Below, piece by piece: positions 12,391-27,300 of a stretch of DNA of 64,000 nt. This stretch comes from Xanthostigma xanthostigma (lineage: Eukaryota > Arthropoda > Insecta > Raphidioptera > Raphidiidae): assembly GCA_963575645.1 (NCBI GenBank), contig OY754469.1, forward strand, positions 25,004,001 through 25,068,000. Direction: 5' to 3'. Made by a program: the position numbers and the translations under genes. The notes under the pieces are model-generated. The model saw only the letters and a program-made list of their open reading frames with translations. It had not been told where the DNA came from and did not search any database. The number at the start of each line of letters is the position of its first letter. Within the stretch, counting starts at the first letter, position 1.

Positions 12391-15300
12391 ATGAGTTCAT
12401 CAGCCCAAGTTATCAAAAATGTTCCACAAAAGCCAAAAGATGAATTGGTAAGTTTATTGTCTAATAATAATTCGTTATTAATTATTATATTGTTAATATT
12501 TTGATTATTGTAGCCTGAAGAAGATAAAAGTCTGTATGATGAATTGGAAATGTTAGTTGAAAGATTGAATGTAAGTTGAGAAACATAATGTATAAGTAAC
12601 TAAGTGATTCTGCTATTTATTGACTTTTGCAAGCTGTTCGCTGTAAATTAATGTGATTTCATTCATTATGTCAATCTATTTAATTAAGATTACATGTCAA
12701 ATTCGATAATATCTCATTTCGTCACAAGTCCTATGATGATTTTAATAAATAGATAAAATTTTTATTTATTTATATTTACCATCAGATTTTGAATCCAATG
12801 GGTAAGAAATAATTGTTGTTTATTGATGTTTCAATAGTCAGAATCAAATTAATTAAAGATATCAAAGGTAAAATTCTACTGAATGGGCACATGCGAAAAC
12901 GATTATGGGGTATGATGTTAATGCGATGGTGTTTTTGTTGAGCAGTGAAAAGGGGCAAGGGGGAGTTCCTAAAAAAACAATTTCTGATGGGAAAATAATA
13001 TATAATTTTGTTTATAATAAATAATTTGTTACCTATTTAAATTATTCGTGTAGACAGTTTCCTGTAAATCGTAGGTGTCCATTCTGTAGAATGTTACCGT
13101 CTGTAGTTATCATTGCATATCTACCTTGTTTTAAAAGTTGTAATGAAATAGGCAAAACAAAATTAAATTGTGAATTGATTCAAGTGTATTAGTAAATTGT
13201 GTCGATGGGTGCGTCGAAGACAAATATGAACATTTTGGCTCTCTCTGTAGCCTATGTGAACGGCTACAGTGAAACTCTGAAATATGGCTCATGGGCGTAC
13301 CCAGCTTTGGGCTCAGGGGAGGGCAATCAGAAATTTCTTAAGCCGGATCCCCCGCGCTTGTTTTGCCCTTCTCTGCCCTCCCCTGGGTACGCTCATGATG
13401 TGGCTATAATTTCGGTTTCTTAGTCTTCTTAGTGTTTCTCTGAAAATCACTCAGAAACGACTGGACACTATCAGTAATTAATAACCATATTTTAGGTATA
13501 ACGAGCTTTTTACGCAGCTTACCTTGTTTTAAGACAGACGAAAGAAAATTAGTATATAAAAAAAAATTAAACTACTTTTTTTATGCAGAGCACAGATGAT
13601 AATATTTGCAAGCAAACTTTGGAAACTTTAAGTTACTTAATACAAACTGCAACGACTTCAATGACATCTGTGCCAAAACCACTAAAGTACCTCAGACAGC
13701 ATTATAGTAGCATCAAAGAAAATTACAAGCGTATAAAAAATCCACAAATACGGAAGCAGTATGCAGATATCATATCGGTGCTAGCTCTAACCACTGCTGG
13801 TACTCCCGAAGCAAGTAAAAATCGCGATTGTTTGCATTTCTGTTTAGCGGGTACAATGAAACGAGTTGGCGATTGGGGACATGAATATGTGAGGTAAAGA
13901 ATATAAAAACATTGTTTTATTTTTATTGAAATATAGACGTTGCAAAAAATTGCGATTCAAGAATTTTGAATAGTCGAGATTGTTGATATAGGTATATGCG
14001 CGACTCTAGATTATATTATGGTGTTATTGTTTATATGACACAACCAGACTTCGTCTATAACAACCCTTGATTACCGAAGTTCTAATCTGAAAACTGGAAA
14101 AAGTATATATTGGATTTTTAATAATTGTTAAAAATAATTATAAATGAAAAATATTAATTGGTATTAGGCAAAGATGTAGACCTAAAAAATCAGTCAAGTG
14201 CAAGCTATACTTGCACAATTAGTATTCCGTGCCATCGGTCCGCCACTTGTGTGTTCTCTAGCTAAATTTTGGTTAACAATTATGTTGTTTATAACAATTT
14301 ATCGCGCTTGAATATTTCATTCTTGATAATTTTTTTTAATGTAGGTACATCTGATTCTCAAAGTTAATGATTTTTTTTATTTTTCTAAGGGATCGTTTAG
14401 GTAATATGGGTAGGGAACAGCAGTTGTTTTTTCCAGAAAAATACATAAAAAATGAACAAAAAATATACATCATATATACAGGTGAGTCAGACCACCCGTA
14501 TCAGTCGTTTTTTTCGAAAACTTTAAGTCGTAAAGAGTTGTGTCAAAAAAATCTATTATAAAAGCATGAAGAATCGAATGATAATTAATTAGGTAACTAT
14601 AGACTGTAAATGCCGACTTTTAAAATTAAGTTCGTTATGATATTTCAATTTAATAATTTCAAGCAAACATCACTTAAGGAGGTTGATGCGTTACAGTCCC
14701 AATCAAAAGTAAGTCGAATTGTAAATCGGAACTTTTTCAGAATAAATTTTTACAAAAGGTTGTAAGTCGATGATACCAATAAATTATTGTCATAAAGACA
14801 TAAATAAATATATTTTTTTAATATCAATAAATTATTTCAGTATTTTACTTAATGGACTAATTTTTGATTTTTCTGTACAAAGTTAGGTTAGAAAAAATAA
14901 ATTTAAATATCTGTATTTTACATATTTTTTGCAGTAAATAATTAAAAAAAGAAAATTAAATCATTAAAAAGTTGAAAATTCAGTTAAAATTGTCAAGAAT
15001 AAAAGTCCATAATCGAAAAGTGCTAAGGTTTAATATTTTTTTTTATTTATTAAAAGTCTCCTAATTAAATTGGAAAAAAATATTAAAATATGCGTAAGAC
15101 ATCGATGCTTTACATAGTTAGTTTTTGGAACTGCTGACATTATTTGGTTATTTGCAAAAAATTAGAATGTACCGTTTGCATGCTAGGTTGACATATTTTC
15201 CACAAGACTACATGTAAAATTTTTTTTTTTAATTTTTAACTTTATAAATCTAATGATTTTGGATTTTTTACAGACAATTTTGTCATAAAAAAATCTATTA

Positions 15301-18300
15301 AAAAAACTTTATTTCAGATTTTTCTCATTATCTTCGTAAAACGGCTCAGACTTCTTAACAACGGTGGCAGTAATAAAAAAAATGTCCTAAAAACTTGCTT
15401 ATTTTTTAAAGATCTTTTCAACAATACCACTTTCGACCTATCGTGCCATTTAAAATTCCGGAGTTCTGAACATTCTGGAGCAAACTAATAGGGAAGTCGA
15501 CTTTTCCGGGGGAAAAAAAATATCACTATTCGATTCTTTATTAAGGCTTTTATAATACAGATTTTTGACAACTCTCTACGACTAACCGTTTTCGAAAAAA
15601 AAACGACTGATACGGGTGGCCTTACTCACTCTGTCTATTGTTGAATTCGTGCTTCATTCAATAAGCTTTCAATTGAGACCCTACACGATACCCTTGAAAA
15701 AAGTCATTACCTATTTCACCCCCTGAAATTAGCCCCCAGAATTAAAATTCAACTTTTTATAGTTCACGTCTGTGATTGGCCCACCACACTCTATCTCTGT
15801 GCCAAATTTCAATTTTTCACGTCAGATAGTTTCAGAGAAAATCGCCTTACAGACAGACGGACGGACACTGAAGTCATATAAGTGTTTCATTTGCACGGAA
15901 CATTAAAAATAGTGTCAGTGTGCAACTAAAACGTACTAAAAGTATTAAATAATGCAAAATTTTATTATATGAAATTTGAAATTAACAACGAATAACTTTC
16001 AGCCCTTCCAGCTAAAAAAGTGCACACATGCTATTAGGATTATATGACCCTAGCATATAAATAAAATCGAAAAAAATAGTATATTACACCACAAGGGCAA
16101 AAAGTTTGAGATTCTTACACTGCACGTCATTCTTGCACTGCACGGGCATCATGACGCGCAGTTCAAGGCTCTCAAACTTTCTGCCTGTTTTTCTTTATAC
16201 CTCGATCAAAAGTACGTACTTTCTTTATACCTCGGTTGAAAGTACGTATTTCCGGCATCAATTTTAAGACAGAAAGTCTAGCGTGCGTGTATTCCCATCA
16301 ATGCATAAATATTAGACTTTCTGCTTTAAAATTGATGAGGGAAGTATATAATTTCGACCAAAGTATAAAGAAAAATACTTTTAAATGATGCTAACAGTTG
16401 CAGTTTAATAATAAAATTAACTTTACTCAATTAGGCAATTGGAAAGTGAAATTGCCGAGCAGTGGATCGAATATCCCAGCGAAGAAAACCGTTTGCTACC
16501 CTTGGTATGTGATATCATTAAATTTGATACAGAACACCACGCTGACGTACAGGCTTGCGATCTTCTTATGGAAATCGATCGACTCGATTTGCTACATCAA
16601 CATTTAACAAATGACAACTATGCTCGCGTTTGTCTTTACCTTATCGGCTGTGCTAATTACGTCGGAGAATTCGAAGCAGGTAGTTTAATATTTACCTATG
16701 TGGCTCCCGTATAACAGCAAAGTTAATTAAAACACATTCTTTCATATATTATAGTGAAATTCTTGAGGGATGTAGTCCAGTATTACTTAGAGTTTAAGGA
16801 ATATCCGCGAGCTTTAGCCGTGGCAATGAAGCTTAACGAATCTTCATTAATCAACCAAGTATTTTCTGCATGTACTGAACCGTAAGTATCATCTTTGACC
16901 TAATTTTTTGGTTCTATCAAGATTCAGAGGATAATGACATATTCTTCGAAACACCAGATAAAATTACATATTATTAAAAAAAAATTAAACTAAAAATTAA
17001 AAAAAAAAAACCAATGCAAAAATTCAAACCTTTAAAAAGTATGAAATGCTAAATAACTGCTATACCTACTTTATCTAGCTCAGCACACACTATTTCTTCG
17101 TTTGAATGAAATATTTAAGAAGACAAAGGCTTCAAGCCCTTTCTTTTTACACTGAAAGTTAAAAAATATAATAAATAAAAAAATAAAAATAAGAAGTTCG
17201 GAAGATTATCTAACTGAAGTAGTTTCAATCTTATTGAGTAATATTCTCGATTCATTCATTAATAGAAATCAGTGTTGCAAAAAATGCATTATTTTTAAAT
17301 GATACTTAATGTAATGTAATGAGTAATGAATGGAGTTTACATTACTCATTACTTACTTTTTAATGTAGAATCAATACATTTCCATTACATTTTTTGTAAT
17401 GAGTAGGTAATGTATGTTTTTTACATTACTCATTATATTTTTAACGAGTAATGTGAAAACTTCCATTAAATTTTTTTATTGTAATGAGTAATGAAGCTAC
17501 TAATTTTTTAAAATTTTAATGAAGAATGAATAAATATTTCATTAGGTACTCATTATTAATGGACAGTACCGGATTAACCTATAAGCAAAATAAGCAATTG
17601 CTTAGGGCATCATGTCTCAGGGGGCACCAAAAATCACAACTCAGAAATGAAAAGTACCTCACCAGATCGTATCAACATTTTTTTTTCTTTTTGTTATCAA
17701 AAATTTGATCTACTGATATAAAACTGTTTTTAGAAGCATAGAAGTTAGAAATAAATATTACAGTAGAACCTCTGTAAGTCGAACTTCAAAGGAGACGCCA
17801 AAAAAATCGAGTTATAGATTTTTTACTTATAAAGGATTTCGATTTTCGACGTAGGCGGATTTTGTAAGGAAATGTTCGACTTGTAAATATTCATTCTAAT
17901 TAGTTTTGAGTTGCTATATGTTCGACATACAGAGGTCCAATTTATTTTTAGGAGTTATGGAGGGAAAATATTTATCGAAATGGCTTGTAAGGACTCACTG
18001 ATTATTTCGACCTATAGAGGGTTGAGATTTCGAGTAATGAAAGGTTTGGGGCTTGAAGGAAAGGGAACAAAACATTTTTTCGAGTTTTCGAGGTTTTCGA
18101 CTTATCGAGGTTCGACTTATCGAGGTTCGACTTAAAGAGGTTCTTCTGTAATTTATTTTTGAAAATGAAAACGATTTTTTCAACTCTAAAATTTTGTAAC
18201 TTTTTTTCAATTAACTGTATAAAAAATGCCTAAGGACCAATTTTATAGACAGTCAAATATTCAATGAGAACATTGATTGTAAAATACAATTTTTTTCCTA

Positions 18301-21300
18301 AAGTTATGCTTTTTAAGTAATGTAATGTTCTGCATTACTCATTAATCATTTAATGAGTAATCTGATGTTCTACATTACTCATTAATCATGTAATGAGTAA
18401 TGTACTGTTCCACATTACTCATTAAAAAAATAATGAGTAATGCATTACTTTTTACATTAAAATTTTTGCAACTCTGCAGAGTTGCAAAAATCTTAATGTA
18501 AAAGTAATGTAATAGGTACACATTTTTTTTTTCAATGATAATACAGTTCTGAGTAATTAATCATTAAAAAAAATTTAATGAAAAAAAATTGGTTGTCTGT
18601 AAAGTCGGTTTACGGACGATAGTTTTACGTGATAACGTATTCCGTAATACATAACCTAAATTTATATAATAATTATAATAATTCGAATCTATGATATTGC
18701 ATCTTTCGCTTCAAATTTAGGTAAATTTTATTAAGTAGAATAATAAAACACTATAAAAAGTACACTATTATTATATAAAAAACAACTATGGCATGTATCT
18801 CTTTTGCGCATGCGCCGATTTTCCCCAAAAAATTTACAAAAATTTCTAGTAAAAATAGATAGAGTAAAAACCGTTTTAAAAACTATATTATTATTATATA
18901 AAACATCATTATAAGAGATATTTTCTTTTACGCATGCGCCGATGTTCCCCAAAAACAATAGGCCACTTCATATTTGCATATCAAACATCCTCCCAAAATT
19001 TGGTTTCAATCCGCTTATCCTTGGTGTCGGAATGATAAGAAATGTCAAAAGTGACGTTTGCAACTGTCAAATTATTATGTTCTAATAATAATTAGTTATT
19101 CCAATAGTTAACTTAGAAGGCGTTGCATTTCACAAAATACTAATGTCAAAAAATTGAATTAAACATTAGAAATGCAGCCGTTTTCATGTTAAGACAAGAC
19201 ATACGTTATTTTCTAATTTCCATGTACGGCAAACAAAGACGACCGACCGCGTCGCGCGCGCGCCATGCATTAGACAACATTGCATTTATACAGCTATTTT
19301 TCTATATAAATTTGTATAAAAAAACTGTTTAGGCAAATTCTGTTATACGAAATCTGTGTAAAATGTTCTCCTCTTTCGTTTAAGACTGGTTTCAAACCGA
19401 TCTGATTTAAATTGAGCGAGAAATTAGCAAAAAGCACGCACAGGGTCAGGCGGAACGTTACGCGTTACGAACGTTAGGAACGTTACGTTACACTTTTTCG
19501 TGCATGCAGTCGGTGTTTTATCAATTTATAAGATTGGTGATTCATCAATTTATAAGACATTATCACGTCAAAATAATATTTTTATTACTCATATGTGAGT
19601 AGTGTAGAACATTACATTACATACAGCGCAGGTCTGGCCTTAGGGAATACCGGATCTTTTCCCGATGGGCCACTGGTCCACCGTGGGCCGGTCCAGTCTG
19701 GTCCAGATTTTTTTCTTAGTACACGGTCTCGTAGAGGCGTTTGACAACGTTCTCGGTAATTATTTAGGTTCCAGGCCAACCCTGGGACCATACATTACTC
19801 ATTAAAAAAGAAATGTGTAACGAGAGACATTACCCTGTACCCATTAAATAAAAAAAGAATAAATACAGACTGGGGTTAATAGGCCCCTTAAACTTTTTGA
19901 TTCTTACAAATGATTGACATCAAACAAAACTGTATAAAAAATTTATATTAATGAAACGATAGGTAGGAGATGAAGGAGGACACCGATTGATTATAACACT
20001 TATCCCAAAAACCATAAGGGCGTTTAAGAAAAATTTGTCTTTAAAATTCGACGTAATTATGGTCTGTGAGCGTAAAAATGGAGATTTTTTTAAAATTTCA
20101 TTTTTTTTCAGAATTTAACACTTTTTCTTCGAAAATTTTTGTATTTTATTTTATTATTTATTATGAATTGACTTTATCTTGGTGGATTTTTTTTAATTGC
20201 TACGATTGACTTCTCCACATTGTATTCATTTCTCATTAAATTCAAAAACAATGAGAGATGTAAAGTAGCTTCATTACTCATTAACATACCTATATAAAAT
20301 TTTAATGGAACTTTCAAAATACTCATTAAAAATTGAAAATGACAAATGCTAAAAAAATATATTACTCATTGCAAAAAAAATATAATGGAAATTAATTGAT
20401 TGTTCATTACAAAGTAAATAATGAGAAATGAAAATTAAATTAAATTAAAAGTAATAATGAATAATGAAAGTCGAGTAAGTTAAAAAAAATAATACATTTT
20501 TTGCAACTCTGCCCCGCCAACACCCATTTAAAATATTCACGCGCCGCCACTATCTTACGCAAAGCAAAAATTCAATAAATTTACGCTAATAAACGTTTTG
20601 TTCTATATTATAGGCTTGTGCGAAAACAGTTAGCATATATGTTAGGTCATCATCGAATTAATGCTGCGTTGAAAGATGATGTAAATGACAAAGAAGATTT
20701 ACAAATAATTGTATCAAATTGCCATCTAAGTGAAAACTTCCATAATCTTGGAAGAGAGGTAATAAGTTGTGATTGATGAATTCTTGTCCTTAAAATTAAA
20801 TACGTTTAATTTATTTCATCAGCTCGATATTATGGAACCAAAAAGTCCAGAAGACATATTTAAGACTTGGCTTGAACCGGTTGTTCTTAGACCATCATTA
20901 CTATCTGATCCCACATTTGATTCAGCGCGTCAAAACCTTGCGTCGACATTCGTCAATGCTTTTGTTAATGCTGGATTTGGTTCTGATAAACTTCTAACAG
21001 TCGATGGCAACAGGTGGATTTACAAAAACAAAGAGCACGGAATATTGAGTGCTGCGGCATCCTTAGGTCTGATTCATTTATGGGATGTAGATGGTGGTTT
21101 AACTCCCATTGATAAGTATCTGTACACAAGCGATAATTATGTAAGATCTGGAGCGTTGCTAGCGTTGGGAATCGTTAATTGCGGCGTCAGAAACGAATGC
21201 GATCCTGCGCTCGCCCTGTTATCTGACTACGTTCTGAATGCAAATCAGACTCTTCGTGCTGGTGCTATTCTCGGTTTGGGTTTGGCCTATGCTGGGACTT

Positions 21301-24300
21301 GCCGCGAGGACGTCTTGGCCGTCATAGCTCCTGCCATATCATGTAACAAGTCGACTGACGAAGTGATAGGCTTGGCGTGTGTTGCGCTCGGTCTTATCGC
21401 TATAGGCAGATGTCATATGAAAGCCACTGAACCAATTATTCAATATATTGTTGATATGAAAGAAAAAAACATATCGATTATCAATTCACATACAATGTTT
21501 GTGTTCCTCGGGCTTGGTTTGTCCTATCTTGGTAAATATGTTAATGGTTTTGTAGATGATAGTTTTTTTTCTGTAATAGACAAGAGCTCGCGGCCAAAAA
21601 TTTCGTACTACAGTCAGCGATCTGGACCTCTGGCGCCGGGGAGTTTTAAAAGGTGTAAAAAGAAAATAGTGATTTGTAAAAGCTGAAAAGTAGAAGGTTA
21701 ATTTTTAATGAATATAATTTAAGAAAAAAACAGCCATACCTCATTTTGTTAGTAATGGCCTAGTCAGCACTAATGATGTGAGGAGGAATATTTTCCTCCC
21801 CACATCACTTTTTTGGAAAATTTTCCGGAAAACCCACAACTCTTGTCAGCATCCAGTGAAAGTTAAACTTCTATATACCTTTGACTGTGCCAGTTTTATC
21901 ATAATTTACAAATCACTATTTTGTTTTTACACTTTTCAAAACTGCTCCACGCCTGAGGTCCAGATCGTTGACTGTAGTATACAGAGTGCATCACAGAAAA
22001 CCGTACATAGGGAAAATTCCATTGTGCAAATTAGTGAGGATCGACGATTACTTTGGCTACATATGAGAATGGGTACCATCAACCATTCGGAACCCAAAGG
22101 AATGGTGAGACCTCTGGTGAGAAATGCGCCGAACTGTCCTAAGGGGGGTTTTTGACAGGTAAACTATGGAGGCATAAGGTAAACATAAAAGTATATGAGG
22201 TAAACACTGATTTAAAAAAGCATGATGGAGGTTAGGTTAGCCTCCATCATGCTTTTCTAAATCAGTGTTTGCCTGTCAAAAACCCCCCTTAGGATAGTTC
22301 GGCGCATTTCTCACCAGAGGTCTCACCATTCCTTTGGGTTCCGAATGGTAACACTGACTAATCATTATTTAATAATAATAATAGCTAATAATTTATAATA
22401 AGAAAAATCAGTTAAAAAATGAAAATATTTTTATTAATGAAGCAATTTTTTATTGGGAAAATATTTTTGACTTAACGAAACAAACAGTTAAAATAAAAAA
22501 AAGAAAGCAAATGTTCTTAATCGGTTATTAGTTATTGGCCTAACTAGTAGTCAAGTCATTCATAACGTGTCAGCGCGATGTTTTCAGCACGAGTCGTAGG
22601 TGCGCAGGCACGAGCGAAGCGAGTGCATACTGCGCATCGGAGACGACACATCCTTACTCAACCAGAATGCAAGCCAATAACGCCAATGTTGTCGTTAAAT
22701 TAATGTCAAAAGCTTTTGGACAAAGACACATGGTTTTCCTAGCCCCTAGTATAACGAATTGCCTGCAGACATATAAAGATAATCAGAAATGCTGAAAAAA
22801 ATTTAAAAAATGTCTCTGAATGGCCTAGAGCAGTAGGTGAAGATGGTCTAAATGCCAGTTGTAATATACTCATATAATCTCACATAGTATTGTATTCTGT
22901 ATTATTATTAATCTTTTATTTTCTATATTTTAATCTTTTATTACACGTCCAAAACATATATTCCTGTCCTAGCACTGGCTTCTGCCAAGTTGGGCAGGAT
23001 TATTCCAATATTAAAATTTGTATTAAAATACATATCATTATTACAAATATGGAATTAAAATTAAATAAATAAATTATATATATTTACAGGTCAGCGCGAA
23101 AGCGATGCTGTTATCGATGCAACATTGAATGTACTACCGGAGCCCCTATGTTCTCTTGCTCATACCATGTTAACAATGTGTACTTATGCTGGATCGGGTG
23201 ACGTTCTCATTGTACAAGAGCTCCTATATACTTGTTGTGAAGTAAATTTTGCCGAGGTATTTCAAATTTAATGAAGGGTAAATTTTATCGTTAAGGCTTA
23301 GCTCATACGTACCACTTTCCGCCCACAAAACAGTGGTCCTAATGTGGTTGAACTCGACCACTTTCCATCAATAGTTTTGTGGGCACGCAGACGTTGGTGA
23401 AAGTCTAGGGATGTAACGGGTACCCGGTCTACCCGGCCAAAACCAGGTACCCGGCCAGGCAGGCCGGATACCCGGTTTCACCAGGTATCGGGTTACCCGG
23501 CCGGGTACCCGGGTTTTTATTTTGTTTTCTATTTTTGGTAAATTAAAACATAAAAGAACTGAAACAGTGTATTTTTATGATGATAAAAAATACATTAAAA
23601 AAAAAAAACAGTTTTTAAAAGGTTATAACAATAAACTTTGTTAAATAAAACATTTAATAACTAAAATCAATTAATGGCAAATTGTGGTGAAGATAAACTA
23701 ACATTTCACCATTCTCAGAGGATAGTCGGTTTCGGGTTTCTTCATAAATATTACCCGCTTCTGAAAACAACCGTTCACTAAATATTGTTGAGTTAATTGC
23801 TGAAAGAAACTTTTTAGCAAGCTTTGTTAGATTGGGAAATCTCTCTGAATTTATTTTCCCCCACGAAAATGGGCTTGATTGTCTATCAATTAATGGCAAT
23901 GCCAAATAGCACACGCGGCCGACCGGCGCGATGTTGTCAGTAGCTTTCTGCAATATTCCACAAAACCGGGTACCCGGCCGGCTACCCGGTTTTGCCGGGT
24001 CTTAATTGACCGGGTATCCGGTTTGGCCGGATCCTAAAAAGGGCTATCCTTTACATCCCTATGTGAAACCACAAATGAACCACACAGAACTGACAGTACA
24101 GCGATGGATTTCGAAGAGGCAGCATTGGTGTGGCTTTTGTTACGCCAAAGACGACGTGTCGAAAGTATTGCTATCGTCCATTTTTTAATATAAAAAAATA
24201 CAAATACCAAGAGCGCGTCTTGATGCGTCACTGCATACAGAATACTGGCGGCTGGCACGTAAACGTTATGGTAATTCTGTTCAGTCTGTGGTTGGTTAGT

Positions 24301-27300
24301 GGTCGGCGAGTTGCACGTGTGAGCGGGGTTTTCATCATCGACAGGTTTGTTTGTGGGCGATATCATCAACACACGCCGACTGTTGTTGACACTGACCACA
24401 ATTTGTTGTCAGTCTGAGCGCTATCACGACATTATTATGCCGTACTCTCAACCACCGACCACTTTTTTGTGGTTCTAATGTGGGCGGAAAGTGGTACGTG
24501 TGAGTTAAGCCTTAGTCAACTATGTTCTCACTTAAAATATTTACAGGAAAATAAAAATGTCGAAGAGAATAAAACATCGCTCGGAACTGACAAAAAGTCA
24601 CTCACCGTTCTTTTTAATAAAGAGAGCAACAGGAAAATACCAGAACGTCCGAATTCACCTGGATCTGGAAAATGTATAATTCTAAAATTGTTTATTTGAA
24701 CATGGGAAAAAGACACTCTTCTATGATGTGTACATTTTCATTTTAGCAAATTTGAAATCAAAACCACAAACCGAAAAAAAATCAGATGGTAAAAATAAAA
24801 CTGACGCTCGCGTGACATTCATTGAATCAGAAAACGCCGATGATAACGATAAATGTGATATGTCCGTTGTGCAGAGTCTTGCCGCTTTAGCAGTGGCTTG
24901 CATTGCCATGGGTGAAGAAATTGGGTCTGAAATGTGTCAACGAATACTTGGGCATTTGGTAAATTTAGTATCATATTTTCATATCATGTCCAGTACCTAC
25001 TATCTCGTTAATTCGCACTTATGAAAACCAAGCTAGTGTCGGATTAGTGGAAGTGACGGATTACAATGTATACTTACTTTGCGAAGGAAAGAGTAACATA
25101 TTTTGTAACAATAAGTTTATTGAGTAATCGGTATATACTTTTGACGTAATTTTCGGAATTCAGAACATGACATACCTACATGTATTAAATAATTTTGCAT
25201 TGTCTTCAGCTAGTTAAAAAAAATGACTGTTTAAAATGTTTGTTAGATTATCGAGCGACAGATTAAAGAGAGGAGGACTGTACATAATGGCATGTAGATG
25301 ATGAATTTGATAGTTTCCCGTCAATTTTTGGAATTTGGGAATAATAAAATTAACTATTACTTTTTAATAATAATCCTGTTTTAAATAGGCTCGATATGGT
25401 GAACCAGGAGTCCGCAAGGCTGTACCGCTTGCAGTGGCGCTTTGTTCAGTTTCGAATCCACAACCCGTCGTAATTGACGTTTTGAGCAAACATTCACATG
25501 ACTCAGATCTTTTTGTAGCATGCAATGCTATCTTTTCGCTGGGCATTGTAGGTGCAGGAACTAATAACGCTAGACTCGCTGCTATGCTACGACAGCTTGC
25601 CGTTTATCATCAACGAAATCCAAACCATTTGTTTGCAGTGAGACTTGCTCAAGGCTTGACATACGCATCTAAGGGAACCGTGTCGTTTTCACCGTTTCAT
25701 AGCGAGACTCAAATTATGAATCCTGTTGCCATCGGATGTTTGCTTGTAACTCTCGTTGCAATGCTCGATTGTAAAAATAGTAAGTTGAAGACATTTGGTA
25801 TTATGTTATGCTGTGCAAATGGTGTGTGAACACTTTATTAAGTGTAGGAAATGACCAATAAAGCGATTTGAGATAGGAAATCCATAACTGTTGTAATGAA
25901 GCTATGAGGCGTGACACTAGTATACTCGCCAGCAGGTAGGTAACCTATTGCTCACCAGGTGATTGATATCGCGTGAGTCGTGACAATGTGTACCGCAATC
26001 TATTAAGATATATGAGCAGTCACCATAGAGATATTAGCATAGATAAACGTATTATACTTAGGAAGATAAGTATCCTAGTTAACCAAAATGAGACCACTTA
26101 TGATGCTCGCCGCTAGGTGGCCACCTATTGACGAGCATCATAAGCTAAATTTTTTTAATCTGCGAGTGTAGAATATGTAGAGTTTCCATAGTGAATTGTG
26201 CTGATAATGGTTCGGCCGTCTGGTGACTAGCATCATAACTACATATTATGTTTTCCGTAGTGAATTGTGCTGGCAATTTGGTCCTCTAGTGACCAGCATC
26301 ATAACTACATTTGTTCTTCAAAGATCCTCTTCCGTCATTCAACTGTATTGTACAATATCCCGCGGTGACAGTAAGTAAATGAATAACTTTAATTAAAATT
26401 TTATTTTTAAACAAAGTTCTGATGTTGAGTCAAAAAAATCCGAACAAAAATATAAATTCAAGAAATAAGATTATGTATTTCATTTTGAATTATTTTTATT
26501 ATCTTAATTAATTAGATGCTTATACCGACACTGTACTTCTCCCATAATAAAATAATTGACATGATCTTCGATGCTACAAAATAATATGTCATTCACAATA
26601 ATTGTAGAGTAGAATACATAACCAAAGTGGACGAAAAATGCACCCTGTATTACATGTTATAAATTTGTTAAAATCCGTAGGTGAAAAAATATATGATTAA
26701 TTATTTAACGGCCTGACAGTTGAATTTTTTTTAAAGATTTTTCAGAGATGATATTTTTTTTGGTATCTATAGTCCAGAAATATAATAAAGAGAATGTTCG
26801 ACTATTTTTTTTTAAATTCGTATTCATGGTTTTAAAATATAAACAGCCTTATGTATGATTTGAAAAAATTCTGTCGGTACGTTCATAAATTGTGTCAAAA
26901 AATTATTTCTTATTTCATTTCCGAGAATTTTTCAATAATGGCTTGTGTTAGTAATTCGTGCAGTTACGTTAACTGTAAAAATTGTAGACGAAATTCACCG
27001 GGATTAAGTTTTTACAGATTACCTTTAATATGTCTTAAAGTTGAAAAGATCTTTGACGAATAATGAATTTTTTTAAATTATTAAAATGAATTCGTATCCA
27101 TGATTTTGATTAAACTGTGAAACAGACTAAAAAAAACGTTACCACGACTATTCAAAATCAAATTTGAAAATTCAAAAATTTTGAATTATATTTGGTTTTT
27201 TACATTTATTTAGAAATTTAAGTGCCGTTGTTTACGTGGCGTTTCTATGGTTTGAAACAAACTGGGAACTGTCGTCACGGAAAACTGTAAATTATCATTT

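Larger units (their letters stand above)
23292..24514. mobile_element. TIR element in Rpn1 intron 8
   Basis: The terminus TAAGGCTTAGCTCATACGTA is inverted at the right end as TAAGGCTTAACTCACACGTA; pairing extends over CCACTTTCCGCCCACA. A hAT relic is nested inside. Confidence 0.85.

Noticed and set aside
13199-13423. 74-residue open frame in Rpn1 intron 2
   Set aside because: Spans a palindromic MITE (13289-13398) and has no similarity to any family I recognise.
20769-20822. Earlier in-frame ATG before Rpn1 exon 7
   Set aside because: Lies in the 64-base intron between 20758 and 20823; conserved ELDIMEPK begins right after the acceptor.
21532-21686. Extension of Rpn1 exon 7 into following sequence
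   Set aside because: Homology stops at SYLG; the donor at 21532 joins in phase to 23090, so the rest is intron.
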